From CAYVQA01 sp045119035 (GTDB lineage: Bacteria > Bacillota_I > Bacilli_A > ML615J-28 > CAG-313), in contig JBGVCU010000025.1 in NCBI GenBank assembly GCA_045119035.1, positions 1-30,816 of the forward strand: a stretch of 30,816 nt of DNA, written 5' to 3'. Numbering within the stretch: position 1 is the stretch's first letter; the number at the start of each line of letters is the position of its first letter. The translations under genes were made by a program, and so were the position numbers. This document shows, piece after piece, positions 21,200-27,860 of the stretch. Under the pieces are notes generated by a model. It did no database searches, was not told where the DNA came from, and worked only from the letters and a program-made list of their open reading frames with translations.

Positions 21200-22147
21200 A
21201 TGTACATTCATAATACGATTAGAAAATATACTTTAGCATTATTGAATTTCTTTAATGAGTTAGAAATTCAGTATAATGACTCCAACGGTAGTATTATTAA
21301 TAAAAAGATACCTATTATATATAGAAATAAAGAAAAACATTCATTAATGGATAAGTCTATTATTCAAGAATTAAATGGTAACATGAATGTACTACCTAGA
21401 GGCACATTATCAATTACACAATTCGCAAAATCTAGTGAGCGAAACACATCAAAGTATAATAAATTTGCATTTAAACGTGATGATTTGGATATGGATTATA
21501 TGTATAATCCTGTTGCATATGATATTACTTATGATTTAAGTATTCTGTGTAGAGGAATGAACGAAGCATGTCAAATTATTGAAGAAATAGCACCAAAATT
21601 TAATCCTAATATCGCAATCGATGTTTGGGATGCAGATAATCTTAAAGAACCTTCAAGAATTCCTATACAATTATCAGATATTAACCCTGAAGTAGTTTCT
21701 TTAGATGAATATAGTGCTAACTTAATTCGTGTTACGGCAATCATAATCGTTTATGGCTGGCTATTCCCACCAATAAGAACATATAAAAAAGTTAAGAATT
21801 TTAACATGAATTTGGATATGGTAAATCGTGAACAGATTATGTTAGGATTTGATGTCATTGATCATGAACTTTACAATGCTAGAACTGAAATCAAAGCAAA
21901 CCGTGATTGTGATTTTTATATCAATGTTATTGATTTAGTTAAAAATGATAACAAGGTTAAAGTTATTATTGATACTAATTCTAAGAAAAAGCCTAAGATT
22001 GATTTTAAATCTGAAAATTGTTTAATCTCGAATACCGTTGACGATACGTGTACTGTGAATAAAACTGATAGTGATACATTTACAATTTCATGTGTTGTTA
22101 AACTTTATGATGAAATCGTTACAATTTCTAAGGATTTTAGTTTTTAA
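21200..22147 (+). CDS. 15: Tail terminator/sheath stabiliser, T4 gp15-like
   Basis: The 315-residue protein follows the T4 gp15 plan. It has RKYTLALLNFFNELEIQY, IPIIYRNKEKH, LPRGTLSITQF, YMYNPVAYDITYDLSILCRG, QIIEEIAPKFNPNI and a late VYGWLFPPI, each with a counterpart in gp15 (VPITYASKEH, LPRINLHL, SPIKMIYELSIFTR, QIVEQILPYFQP, VNGWMYPPV). gp15 caps the finished tail and sheath before joining to the neck. The C-terminal 80 residues are an extra beta-rich domain. The start abuts the gp13 stop. Confidence 0.85.
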   Translation: MYIHNTIRKYTLALLNFFNELEIQYNDSNGSIINKKIPIIYRNKEKHSLMDKSIIQELNGNMNVLPRGTLSITQFAKSSERNTSKYNKFAFKRDDLDMDYMYNPVAYDITYDLSILCRGMNEACQIIEEIAPKFNPNIAIDVWDADNLKEPSRIPIQLSDINPEVVSLDEYSANLIRVTAIIIVYGWLFPPIRTYKKVKNFNMNLDMVNREQIMLGFDVIDHELYNARTEIKANRDCDFYINVIDLVKNDNKVKVIIDTNSKKKPKIDFKSENCLISNTVDDTCTVNKTDSDTFTISCVVKLYDEIVTISKDFSF

Positions 22148-22172
22148 ATTTTACAACTTGAGAGAATTAGAT

Positions 22173-22240
22173 GTGAACTGCTATTGACCTAAAGGTCAAT
22201 AGCTTCTATTCACAATCAAATATTTGATTGTAGTTTAAGT
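22173..22240 (-). promoter_or_regulatory. Two-hairpin element E
   Basis: On the minus strand: TACAAT (22227-22232) within a perfect 22-bp palindrome, linker TGTGAATAGAAGC, hairpin GCTATTGACC-TTTA-GGTCAATAGC, then AGTTCAC. It lies between the convergent ends of gp15 and the 119-aa gene, so here it is more likely a terminator or a remnant than a leader. Confidence 0.65.
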
Positions 22241-22255
22241 TTACTATGGTTCGTG

Positions 22256-22615
22256 CTAACCTTCTCTAGTATATAGATAACGTTCTTTACTTACCTTCTT
22301 ATAAAACTCATCTCTAATAAGATTGTCTATTTCATCTTCTGATACATTTTCATTATAAGCTGTTTTAATTCTTTGAACTAATACGTTTAAATCTGTAATC
22401 TTATCGATTACATCATACTCATAGTATTCTTCATCTGGTAATTCTTGAGAGAATGAATGACAAGTATAATTACAATCACGGTCTTGAATAGCTGTAAACT
22501 CGAAATCAAAAACATAGTACTCATTATTTTTAATGAGGGTAAATGTACCAGTACCAAAATCGGCACCTTGCTCATAATCGAAATCTACTTCATATTTCAT
22601 ATCTTCAATTTCCAT
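22256..22615 (-). CDS. Unknown acidic protein, 119 aa
   Basis: Last gene of the minus-strand operon from 24029. Starts MEIEDMKYEVDFDYEQGADF with AAGGAG upstream. The N-terminal half is a beta sheet (FTLIKNNEYYVFDFEF); the C-terminal half is helical (VLVQRIKTAYNENVSEDEID). No family recognised. Confidence 0.65.
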   Translation of the reverse strand: MEIEDMKYEVDFDYEQGADFGTGTFTLIKNNEYYVFDFEFTAIQDRDCNYTCHSFSQELPDEEYYEYDVIDKITDLNVLVQRIKTAYNENVSEDEIDNLIRDEFYKKVSKERYLYTREG

Positions 22616-22627
22616 AATTAAATCTCC

Positions 22628-22696
22628 TTATAACTGGTATTGAGGCACTGAGGTATTATCCTCAGATGCTTTAGGTTTACGCTTTTGTTTTTTCAT
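22628..22696 (-). CDS. Very small basic peptide, 22 aa
   Basis: AAGGAGAACAAGTA precedes an ATG that overlaps the stop of the upstream gene (TAATG). The peptide MKKQKRKPKASEDNTSVPQY ends in QL. The strong Shine-Dalgarno and coupling suggest it is translated. Function unknown. Confidence 0.45.
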   Translation of the reverse strand: MKKQKRKPKASEDNTSVPQYQL

Positions 22697-22953
22697 TACT
22701 TGTTCTCCTTATAGCCATCTTGATTAACTTTTATATATTTAAAGTTTAACTCAATGTGTTTGTGAAAAATCACTTCAATATCATGTACCTGTTCTTTAGT
22801 GATAACCTGTTTTGTTACACAATCTAACATTGAGGCATTCATTACATTAGAAAGTTTTAGAGCAGTATCAGTATTGCATGAGTTTCCCATAAGGACTATT
22901 CCAATTATAAAACCTATGAACACTCCCAAAAATGTACTAGTAAAATAGTTCAT
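22696..22953 (-). CDS. Small membrane-anchored protein, 85 aa
   Basis: The N-terminus MNYFTSTFLGVFIGFIIGIV is a membrane span followed by LMGNSCNTD; the Cys might be a lipobox (LMGNSC is a poor match). The rest is a soluble helical domain with KEQVHDIEVIFHKHIEL. It overlaps the next upstream gene by one nucleotide. It could be a spanin-like or anchor protein; not decided. Confidence 0.6.
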   Translation of the reverse strand: MNYFTSTFLGVFIGFIIGIVLMGNSCNTDTALKLSNVMNASMLDCVTKQVITKEQVHDIEVIFHKHIELNFKYIKVNQDGYKENK

Positions 22954-23147
22954 TATTTATCCCTTAAACTGAATTTGTTGATATCATTGTTATAATAAAT
23001 CTCTTTGTCTTTCAGTTCGTGGTAGCTATCACGCATGAAATCTAATAACTGGACAACTGTCTTTGGTCGTATAGTGCTGTATTTAACAATTTGTTTAATA
23101 TACTCTAATGCAGTATAAAACCCACATTCAAAATACTGTTCATTCAT
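22953..23147 (-). CDS. Unknown small protein, 64 aa
   Basis: MNEQYFECGFYTALEYIKQI, then PKTVVQLLDFMRDSYHELKD: two helical segments, soluble. The start overlaps the end of the upstream gene by 8 nt, so it is coupled. No family recognised. Confidence 0.6.
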   Translation of the reverse strand: MNEQYFECGFYTALEYIKQIVKYSTIRPKTVVQLLDFMRDSYHELKDKEIYYNNDINKFSLRDK

Positions 23148-23709
23148 CTGCTTTAATCTCTATATAGGTGTCTTTATATATAATTTCTGTAGATGCATCA
23201 TCTCGTAATACATATTCAATACAGAAATCACCATATTTCTCTCTAAGCTCATTAATAGCCTTAACAGTATTATTATGTGTTACTGTTACAGAGAATAGCT
23301 TAGTTTCTATATTTGCTTCTATACAATATCCTACTGCTGGTATGTTATGGCTCTCTTTTATATACTTAGTCTCACTCTTGCATTCCCAGCCGTTTTTTGA
23401 ATACCATTGTTCAAAAGACATGATATCTCTAAACTTTGATCTATTGTATCTCTTTGTCATTTCGTTAGGGGTAGCTGTATACCAAGCTGTATCTTTTTTG
23501 TACCATTCCCTAAAGTCTTCACCCCCTTTGGTATAGTAAGTTGCTAGATCATCACGGATATAATAATCAATATCTGGATGCTTATTGATATAACCATCAA
23601 CATATGTATCAGTCTTTAATAATACAAAGGTCTTATTCTCTTCTTTGGCTTTTTTACAAAAGTAGAAAGTATCCCTTGATACTTCTTCGTTATTTACAAT
23701 GTATCTCAT
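23140..23709 (-). CDS. Unknown protein, 189 aa
   Basis: Starts MRYIVNNEEVSRDTFYFCKK. Residues 25-100 are rich in Tyr, Trp and charged residues (YYTKGGEDFREWYKKDTAWY). A final ferredoxin-like beta-alpha-beta segment reads LFSVTVTHNNTVKAINEL then DFCIEYVLRDD. AGAG precedes the ATG at 11 nt. It is not recognised. Higher GC than the structural genes. Confidence 0.65.
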   Translation of the reverse strand: MRYIVNNEEVSRDTFYFCKKAKEENKTFVLLKTDTYVDGYINKHPDIDYYIRDDLATYYTKGGEDFREWYKKDTAWYTATPNEMTKRYNRSKFRDIMSFEQWYSKNGWECKSETKYIKESHNIPAVGYCIEANIETKLFSVTVTHNNTVKAINELREKYGDFCIEYVLRDDASTEIIYKDTYIEIKADE

Positions 23710-23744
23710 TTTTTATTTCTCTTACTAAGCTTTATATTTAACTC

Positions 23745-24029
23745 TTACCAATTATCTCTATCTTCAATAGCTTCGATGCTAGTACGCACATCATCTTGAA
23801 TATCACATAAACGGCTACGTGCTTCTTCGTATACCTGGTATTCTTCAGTCCCTTTTTGATAGTAATTACAAAACCATACCATACGCTCAATCTGCTTATT
23901 TAAATACTCATCATAAGCTTTCAATACTTCAAGAAAACTACCAGTGCTTTCTACTTCACTATTTAAGTGAATCAACACATCACCTCTTGGTAGTTGACTT
24001 ATACCACGACTAATTTTCTTCCAACTCAT
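23745..24029 (-). CDS. Unknown helical protein, 94 aa
   Basis: MSWKKISRGISQLPRGDVLI, then a long helix pair around LNKQIERMVWFCNYYQKGTE and EARSRLCDIQDDVRTSIEAI. Predicted soluble coiled-coil. First gene of the operon to 22256, with weak Shine-Dalgarno. Function unknown. Confidence 0.6.
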   Translation of the reverse strand: MSWKKISRGISQLPRGDVLIHLNSEVESTGSFLEVLKAYDEYLNKQIERMVWFCNYYQKGTEEYQVYEEARSRLCDIQDDVRTSIEAIEDRDNW

Positions 24030-24055
24030 AAAACTTTTCTTAACTTTTTATCAAT

Positions 24056-24130
24056 CTGTTAAGCTCCAAAATCTTTAAATTTTGGCTCTTATTTTTGCTA
24101 AGCTCCAAATTTCACTATTTTTGGAGCTTA
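24056..24130. terminator. Two tandem hairpins sharing AAGCTCCAAA
   Basis: TAAGCTCCAAA/TTTTGGAGCTTA (24099-24130) and AGCTCCAAAAT/ATTTTGGCT (24061-24090) form consecutive hairpins after the gene ending at 24128; the stop codon lies in the stem. They probably terminate the upstream operon. Confidence 0.6.
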
Positions 24131-24463
24131 ATTATTTAATGATTCCTTTTGCCAATAAGTAACAATTTCTACGCCTTGCTTGCAGTGCTGTGTTGGAAGG
24201 CATATACGCCATATTTCAACAGGTATTCTAACCCCTAAGCTATTGCAGTATTCTAAATGTTCCAATAAGCTAATACCTAAATAGCCTATAAGGTTTCCTT
24301 TTTTGTCAAAAACAGATTGACTTATACTGAAAGTTTCTTCGGCTCCAGCTTGTTGATCAGTGATAAAAAACTCATCTCCATGTTTACAAACATAACCGGC
24401 GTCATATTCTAGTAAGCTTGCATCAGGCTTTTCCTGAGTATCAAATAACTTAAATATTTTCAT
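24128..24463 (-). CDS. Unknown protein, 111 aa
   Basis: MKIFKLFDTQEKPDASLLEY; beta-rich with DAGYVCKHGDEFFITDQQAG and KKGNLIGYLGISLLEHLEYC, which suggests a small ligand-binding or SH3-like fold. The start overlaps the upstream gene by 14 nt. Not recognised. Confidence 0.6.
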   Translation of the reverse strand: MKIFKLFDTQEKPDASLLEYDAGYVCKHGDEFFITDQQAGAEETFSISQSVFDKKGNLIGYLGISLLEHLEYCNSLGVRIPVEIWRICLPTQHCKQGVEIVTYWQKESLNN

Positions 24464-24734
24464 TCTTTATCCTCTTAACACATATCTCTACAAAATTAGA
24501 TACACATACACTTTGGTCCCACCATGCTACTCTATAGGATTTATATTCTTTAGAATTAAGATTTTTTAGCTTTGTTATTGTAATTGTTACTCTCTCAGAA
24601 TAGTCATCATCATAATAGGGATTCAATGACCAATCATTATAAAAAATTGATATAACCTTGTCTAAAAAAGCACCTTCTTTACATACCTTTAACTCTTCTA
24701 AGAAGTCAGATAGTAATGGTTCTTCTTGGCTCAT
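24450..24734 (-). CDS. Unknown protein, 94 aa
   Basis: MSQEEPLLSDFLEELKVCKE, then a beta-rich half with YRVAWWDQSVCVSNFVEICV. AAAGG 8 nt upstream of the ATG. Not recognised. The 130 nt upstream hold no supported gene. Confidence 0.6.
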   Translation of the reverse strand: MSQEEPLLSDFLEELKVCKEGAFLDKVISIFYNDWSLNPYYDDDYSERVTITITKLKNLNSKEYKSYRVAWWDQSVCVSNFVEICVKRIKNENI

Positions 24735-24865
24735 TCTTTTACCTTTATCAATCTGTAAATAAACAAACTATTACGATAAATAAGAATACTAGCATAATAG
24801 CTGATGACATAATTGCCTCTTAAATTAAAACTGTGCTATAATACTTATGCATTGTTTGACATATA

Positions 24866-24943
24866 TTATGTTCTTTTGCTCTCAGATATTGCATCAAGTA
24901 CCCAACTCCATTGTTCTTGTTCCAGTTCTACTTTTACTTTCAT
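24866..24943 (-). CDS. Very small protein, 25 aa
   Basis: AGGTGGAAG precedes ATG at 24943; the peptide is MKVKVELEQEQWSWVLDAIS, ending in ESKRT. The strand-then-helix pattern (MKVKVELxxEQW) looks like the start of a ribbon-helix-type small protein. It lies 8 nt after the 75-aa gene, in the same operon. Confidence 0.5.
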   Translation of the reverse strand: MKVKVELEQEQWSWVLDAISESKRT

Positions 24944-24951
24944 TCTTCCAC

Positions 24952-25179
24952 CTATATGATATGAATAATTAAAATATCTTCACGTGGTACGTGCTTTGGT
25001 TCGATAAGTTCTATCTCACGTTCCATCAGTGGGTACAAATGCTTTGGAACGTCTTCGCTAGTTAAGGTCCCTCCGAATAGGATACGTGTGTTCGTACCGT
25101 ACCCCTGCTCCACCCGTATGTAAATAAAATTGTTTAGACACATTACAATATGTTTTAATTTAGGTAGCATTTCTCTCAC
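24952..25179 (-). CDS. Unknown protein, 75 aa
   Basis: MREMLPKLKHIVMCLNNFIY, then IRVEQGYGTNTRILFGGTLT and MEREIELIEPKHVPREDILI. A compact beta-rich protein of a type seen in accessory regions of phages; no function known. It overlaps the next gene by 4 nt (ATGA). GC content is clearly higher than in the phage core genes. Confidence 0.65.
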   Translation of the reverse strand: MREMLPKLKHIVMCLNNFIYIRVEQGYGTNTRILFGGTLTSEDVPKHLYPLMEREIELIEPKHVPREDILIIHII

Positions 25180-25385
25180 CTTCTAAAAACAGCTTGTATC
25201 CCATCATCACTTACTAGGTGAATTTCGTCAAATTCAATGTCCGTGATTTTTCCATTTAGTATTCTATCTAAATCGTGGTCATACCAAGTAGCACGATTTT
25301 CTTTGATTTCTAAGACCTTGCTTTCATAACCTTTATGAAAAATACAGCGTTTTAATTTCAATTTTTCTGCTTGTTCTCTGTTCAT
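25176..25385 (-). CDS. Unknown protein, 69 aa
   Basis: MNREQAEKLKLKRCIFHKGY, then ATWYDHDLDRILNGKITDIE. Short beta barrel-like pattern, soluble. Overlaps both neighbours by 4 nt (ATGA), so it belongs to a tightly coupled set. Not recognised. Confidence 0.65.
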   Translation of the reverse strand: MNREQAEKLKLKRCIFHKGYESKVLEIKENRATWYDHDLDRILNGKITDIEFDEIHLVSDDGIQAVFRR

Positions 25386-25793
25386 TCTTCCACTCTCTCA
25401 AATCTGTACTTCTGTTTTACATCAGGATACTTTTCATGGTCCACTTCAGACATAAACATGTCTAAGGGACGAATACAAGGATCATCAATGGTGCTATTCT
25501 TGCCAGATGTATCATAATAAACCACCATCTTCTCTTTAGTTTCACTATGATGTCCTACTGCAAGAATTATGTAATAATTACCTTTAAAATGCTTATATAT
25601 TTCAAGAGGCTTTGGTGCAGGTCTACTTGATAACTTCCTATACAATGCTTTTAATTCTTTTATATAATCTGTATCTCCTGATAAAGCCTCTTCATCTCCA
25701 ACATATTACGTCACCATTCTCGTTACGTGTGAGTGGTCTGATGTTAGTTTCATCTTCAATTATATCTTTTAAGACTTCTATAACTTTATTCAT
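25382..25793 (-). pseudogene. DUF1653-domain gene split by a frameshift
   Basis: The C-terminal part has the DUF1653 pattern: EIYKHFKGNYYIILAVGHHS, then MVVYYDTSG, IRPLDMFMSEVD and a final RFERVEE. The N-terminal part starts at ATG 25793 (MNKVIEVLKDIIEDETNIRP) and stops early. Removing one A in the GTAATATG stretch at about 25703-25712 joins the two into one protein through RNENGDVYVGDEEALSGDTD. No ATG starts the DUF1653 part by itself; a TTG at 25645 is the only candidate. A recent inactivating insertion or a sequencing error are both possible. DUF1653 has no established function. Confidence 0.7.
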
Positions 25794-25822
25794 AATTGTT
25801 ACACCATTTAACATCCAGATAG

Positions 25823-25846
25823 ATATATCCCTTTAGGGATATATGT
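25823..25846. repeat. Palindrome near the IS200-type remnant
   Basis: ATATATCCCT-TT-AGGGATATAT, a 10-bp perfect hairpin in the gap between the TnpA remnant and the DUF1653 gene. It could be an element end hairpin or a terminator of the remnant. GATATAAT on the minus strand (about 25884-25891) may be a -10 box for the operon starting at 25793. Confidence 0.5.
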
Positions 25847-25916
25847 GAATGGATGTACTTTCGTCCAAGTTAATTTCTATTTTAATTATATCTAATTTTT
25901 AAATAAAAGTAAAGAA

Positions 25917-26110
25917 CTATTCTTGATTTTCGATATAATCTAATATTGTTTTCTCAGATACTTCACCTATGGTAGAAACAAAATATGCCTTAGTCCAAAG
26001 TTTGTGTTCCTTACACCAATAAAATTTCTTCATATATTCGTAATTCTGTTGGTACATATCATAAACAGATGTCTGTTTCATAATTGCTTTAGGGTAGATG
26101 TAGTTCACAC
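25917..26110 (-). pseudogene. tnpA: IS200/IS605-type transposase TnpA, C-terminal remnant
   Basis: The frame encodes QTSVYDMYQQNYEYMKKFYW, then LWTKAYFVSTIGEVSEKTIL and DYIENQE. This is the C-terminal part of Y1 HUH transposases (FWG..LW..GYFV.TVG..SE..I..YI.NQ), including the Tyr of YIENQ expected to be catalytic. The N-terminal half with the HUH motif is missing. Upstream, the frame runs into an unrelated perfect inverted repeat. So this is a truncated, inactive copy marking an old insertion at the edge of the small-gene region. Confidence 0.75.
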
Positions 26111-26114
26111 TCTT

Positions 26115-26178
26115 AACAAAAATTTTTAAACAATTAAATAAGGATGAGGTTTTATTCAATTGTTTAAAAATTTTTGTT
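26115..26178. repeat. Perfect 21-bp inverted repeat, 22-nt loop
   Basis: Arms 26115-26135 and 26158-26178 are exact complements (AACAAAAATTTTTAAACAAT plus T, and its complement). It lies between the TnpA remnant and the late promoter of the first tail-fibre gene. It may be a terminator/insulator or an insertion-element end. Confidence 0.85.
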
Positions 26179-26208
26179 GTTATAAGAAAAAAGTTCTTGC
26201 TCGTATTA

Positions 26209-26216
26209 TATAAATA
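26209..26216 (+). promoter_or_regulatory. T4-type late promoter for the first tail-fibre gene
   Basis: TATAAATA 25 bp before the ATG at 26242. Confidence 0.7.
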
Positions 26217-26241
26217 TTATAAATTTAGGTAAAGCATTAAA

Positions 26242-27249
26242 ATGAAACTTGTTTCTCTAGAAAACATAACAAAATACAATGAATTACTGAATAAAAAGAT
26301 TGTTAAATCAGTAAATTCTATAAAACCTGATGAAAATGGAAATGTTTTGCTAGGCACTGAGAAGTCAACCTTTAACAAGGTAGTCTATGACACCGGCTAT
26401 TTCTCTATTGATACTGCACAGACCTATAACTTTGATCTGACAGGTTCAGATCTTGAGAATGCGTCTAAAGAGAATGTAAACGTGCGACTTGTCGCTAAAG
26501 TAACAACTGCTGGTGATGGTTTTGAAGTTGGTGATATAGCTCAATTAACTCCTACTATTGACCATGCAGCTACTTCTGGAGACCTTGACGTGTGTACTTA
26601 TATACGTGGTAACACCTTTTATGTTTATTCAGGTAATAACGCAAGTCTTTCTATACGCAATGGAGTTTCTTGGTTAGAGAAAGCCAACGTACAAATAAAA
26701 GCAGTTTTAACTGCCTTTATCCCTGATGATGGCAGTATTCTACTTACAGCTGAAGATCAAACCAACACCTCTAAACTAATAGGTCTACCTGATGGTACAC
26801 TAACTTGGAAAGATAAAAACCTTGTTAGAAGTGTCAACGGAGTTAACGCTGATACAAGTGGAAATGTAGTAATTAAAAGTGATGCTTCAAAAGCTGATAA
26901 GGACTTAACTAACATCAATAACATCGGTAAAATTACAATAGCACATAACGCAATGCCATCATTAGTCTATGATGATTTAACATTAGGCGCAAGTGGAACA
27001 TCTTATACGGCACCATCTAATGGATATGTCTATATCGCTAAAAAAGCAACTGCAAAAGCTCAATATATAAATATTGAATCAAGTGGAAGACTTGCAGTTC
27101 AAATGGTTAGTATAGAGGGAGAGCAGGCTATTAGATGTTTCCTCCCGATCGCTAAAGGTGCGATTTTCCGTATCATTTATTCCTTAGGCGGAACTACTGA
27201 AACATTCCGTTTTGTTTACGCTGTCGGTTCGGTTTCTGAAAAGGTATAA
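26242..27249 (+). CDS. Tail fibre protein 1
   Basis: The 335-residue protein shares its first 37 residues (MKLVSLENITKYNELL...KSVNSIKPDENGNV) with the fibre at 27856, the expected conserved attachment part. An internal copy of the SVNGVNADTSGNV motif occurs near residue 197. The middle is beta-rich and unlike fibre 2. The C-terminal 75 residues (YTAPSNGYVYIAKKA to FRFVYAVGS) have the same plan as the end of fibre 2 and probably form the receptor-binding tip. Receptor unknown. Base use is less AT-rich than in fibre 2, suggesting import of the distal part. Confidence 0.75.
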   Translation: MKLVSLENITKYNELLNKKIVKSVNSIKPDENGNVLLGTEKSTFNKVVYDTGYFSIDTAQTYNFDLTGSDLENASKENVNVRLVAKVTTAGDGFEVGDIAQLTPTIDHAATSGDLDVCTYIRGNTFYVYSGNNASLSIRNGVSWLEKANVQIKAVLTAFIPDDGSILLTAEDQTNTSKLIGLPDGTLTWKDKNLVRSVNGVNADTSGNVVIKSDASKADKDLTNINNIGKITIAHNAMPSLVYDDLTLGASGTSYTAPSNGYVYIAKKATAKAQYINIESSGRLAVQMVSIEGEQAIRCFLPIAKGAIFRIIYSLGGTTETFRFVYAVGSVSEKV

Positions 27250-27262
27250 GGGGGATAAGAAA

Positions 27263-27820
27263 ATGAATTATTATGTACTTAACGAAAATGACGAAATAGA
27301 GCTTTTTGATACTGATAAAAGCCGTTTACAAACCACTTTGAAATTTAAGCCAGAATTAGCAGATAAAAAAATACATCAAATCACAAAAGAGATTATAGAA
27401 CTTGATGGCAAATATGTATTTGCTGATGAGCACGAAAGCAAGTTACTAGAAAAAGCAAAATCTGAAAAGCTATCAGAGCTAACAGCGATAACAAGTAAAT
27501 TTGACAATCAGCTTGCAAATAACGAAATGATTGTTGAGTCTAGTTTAGGACTTTCTATCAATGCAGACCTGAGAAGTCAGAATAATATTCGTGGTTTAAT
27601 TTCAGTAGGACTTGAACCTGTTGATTTCGTTGACTCAGAAAATGTATCTCACTCTTTATCAATTGAACAGTTAAACACTCTTTTAAATGAATGTGCACTG
27701 AACGGTCAGAACTTATACTTACAGAAATGGTCATATAAATCACAAATTGAACAAGCTAAAACAGTTGAAGAACTTAACAAAATCGTGTTCAAATTTGAAA
27801 TGAAAAATTTTAGTAAGTAA
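27263..27820 (+). CDS. DUF4376-type tail-fibre assembly protein 1
   Basis: AGGGGG lies 8 nt before the ATG at 27263, which I prefer to an upstream in-frame ATG inside the fibre gene. The 185-residue protein begins MNYYVLNENDEIELFDTD. It has the DUF4376 pattern in its second half: VESSLGLSINADLRSQNNIR, a VDFVDSENVSHSL stretch, and QNLYLQKWSYKSQIEQAKTV. Proteins of this type accompany fibres and are thought to help fold them or form their tips. It is a paralogue of 29737-30264. Confidence 0.75.
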   Translation: MNYYVLNENDEIELFDTDKSRLQTTLKFKPELADKKIHQITKEIIELDGKYVFADEHESKLLEKAKSEKLSELTAITSKFDNQLANNEMIVESSLGLSINADLRSQNNIRGLISVGLEPVDFVDSENVSHSLSIEQLNTLLNECALNGQNLYLQKWSYKSQIEQAKTVEELNKIVFKFEMKNFSK

Positions 27821-27830
27821 TTTTAAAATA

Positions 27831-27860
27831 TTATATAAAATCAACGGATAAAAATATGAA
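27831..27860 (-). repeat. Dispersed hairpin element, partial copy 5
   Basis: Minus-strand ATTTTTATCCGTTGATTTTAT is present, but the hairpin is replaced by the start of the fibre gene. Read on the plus strand it is TTATATAAAATCAACGGATAAAAATATG, i.e. a TATAAAA promoter-like box, GGA and the ATG of fibre 2. Confidence 0.7.

Noticed and set aside
24749..24810. Membrane mini-peptide on the minus strand
   Set aside because: The frame closes after 12 codons when read carefully.
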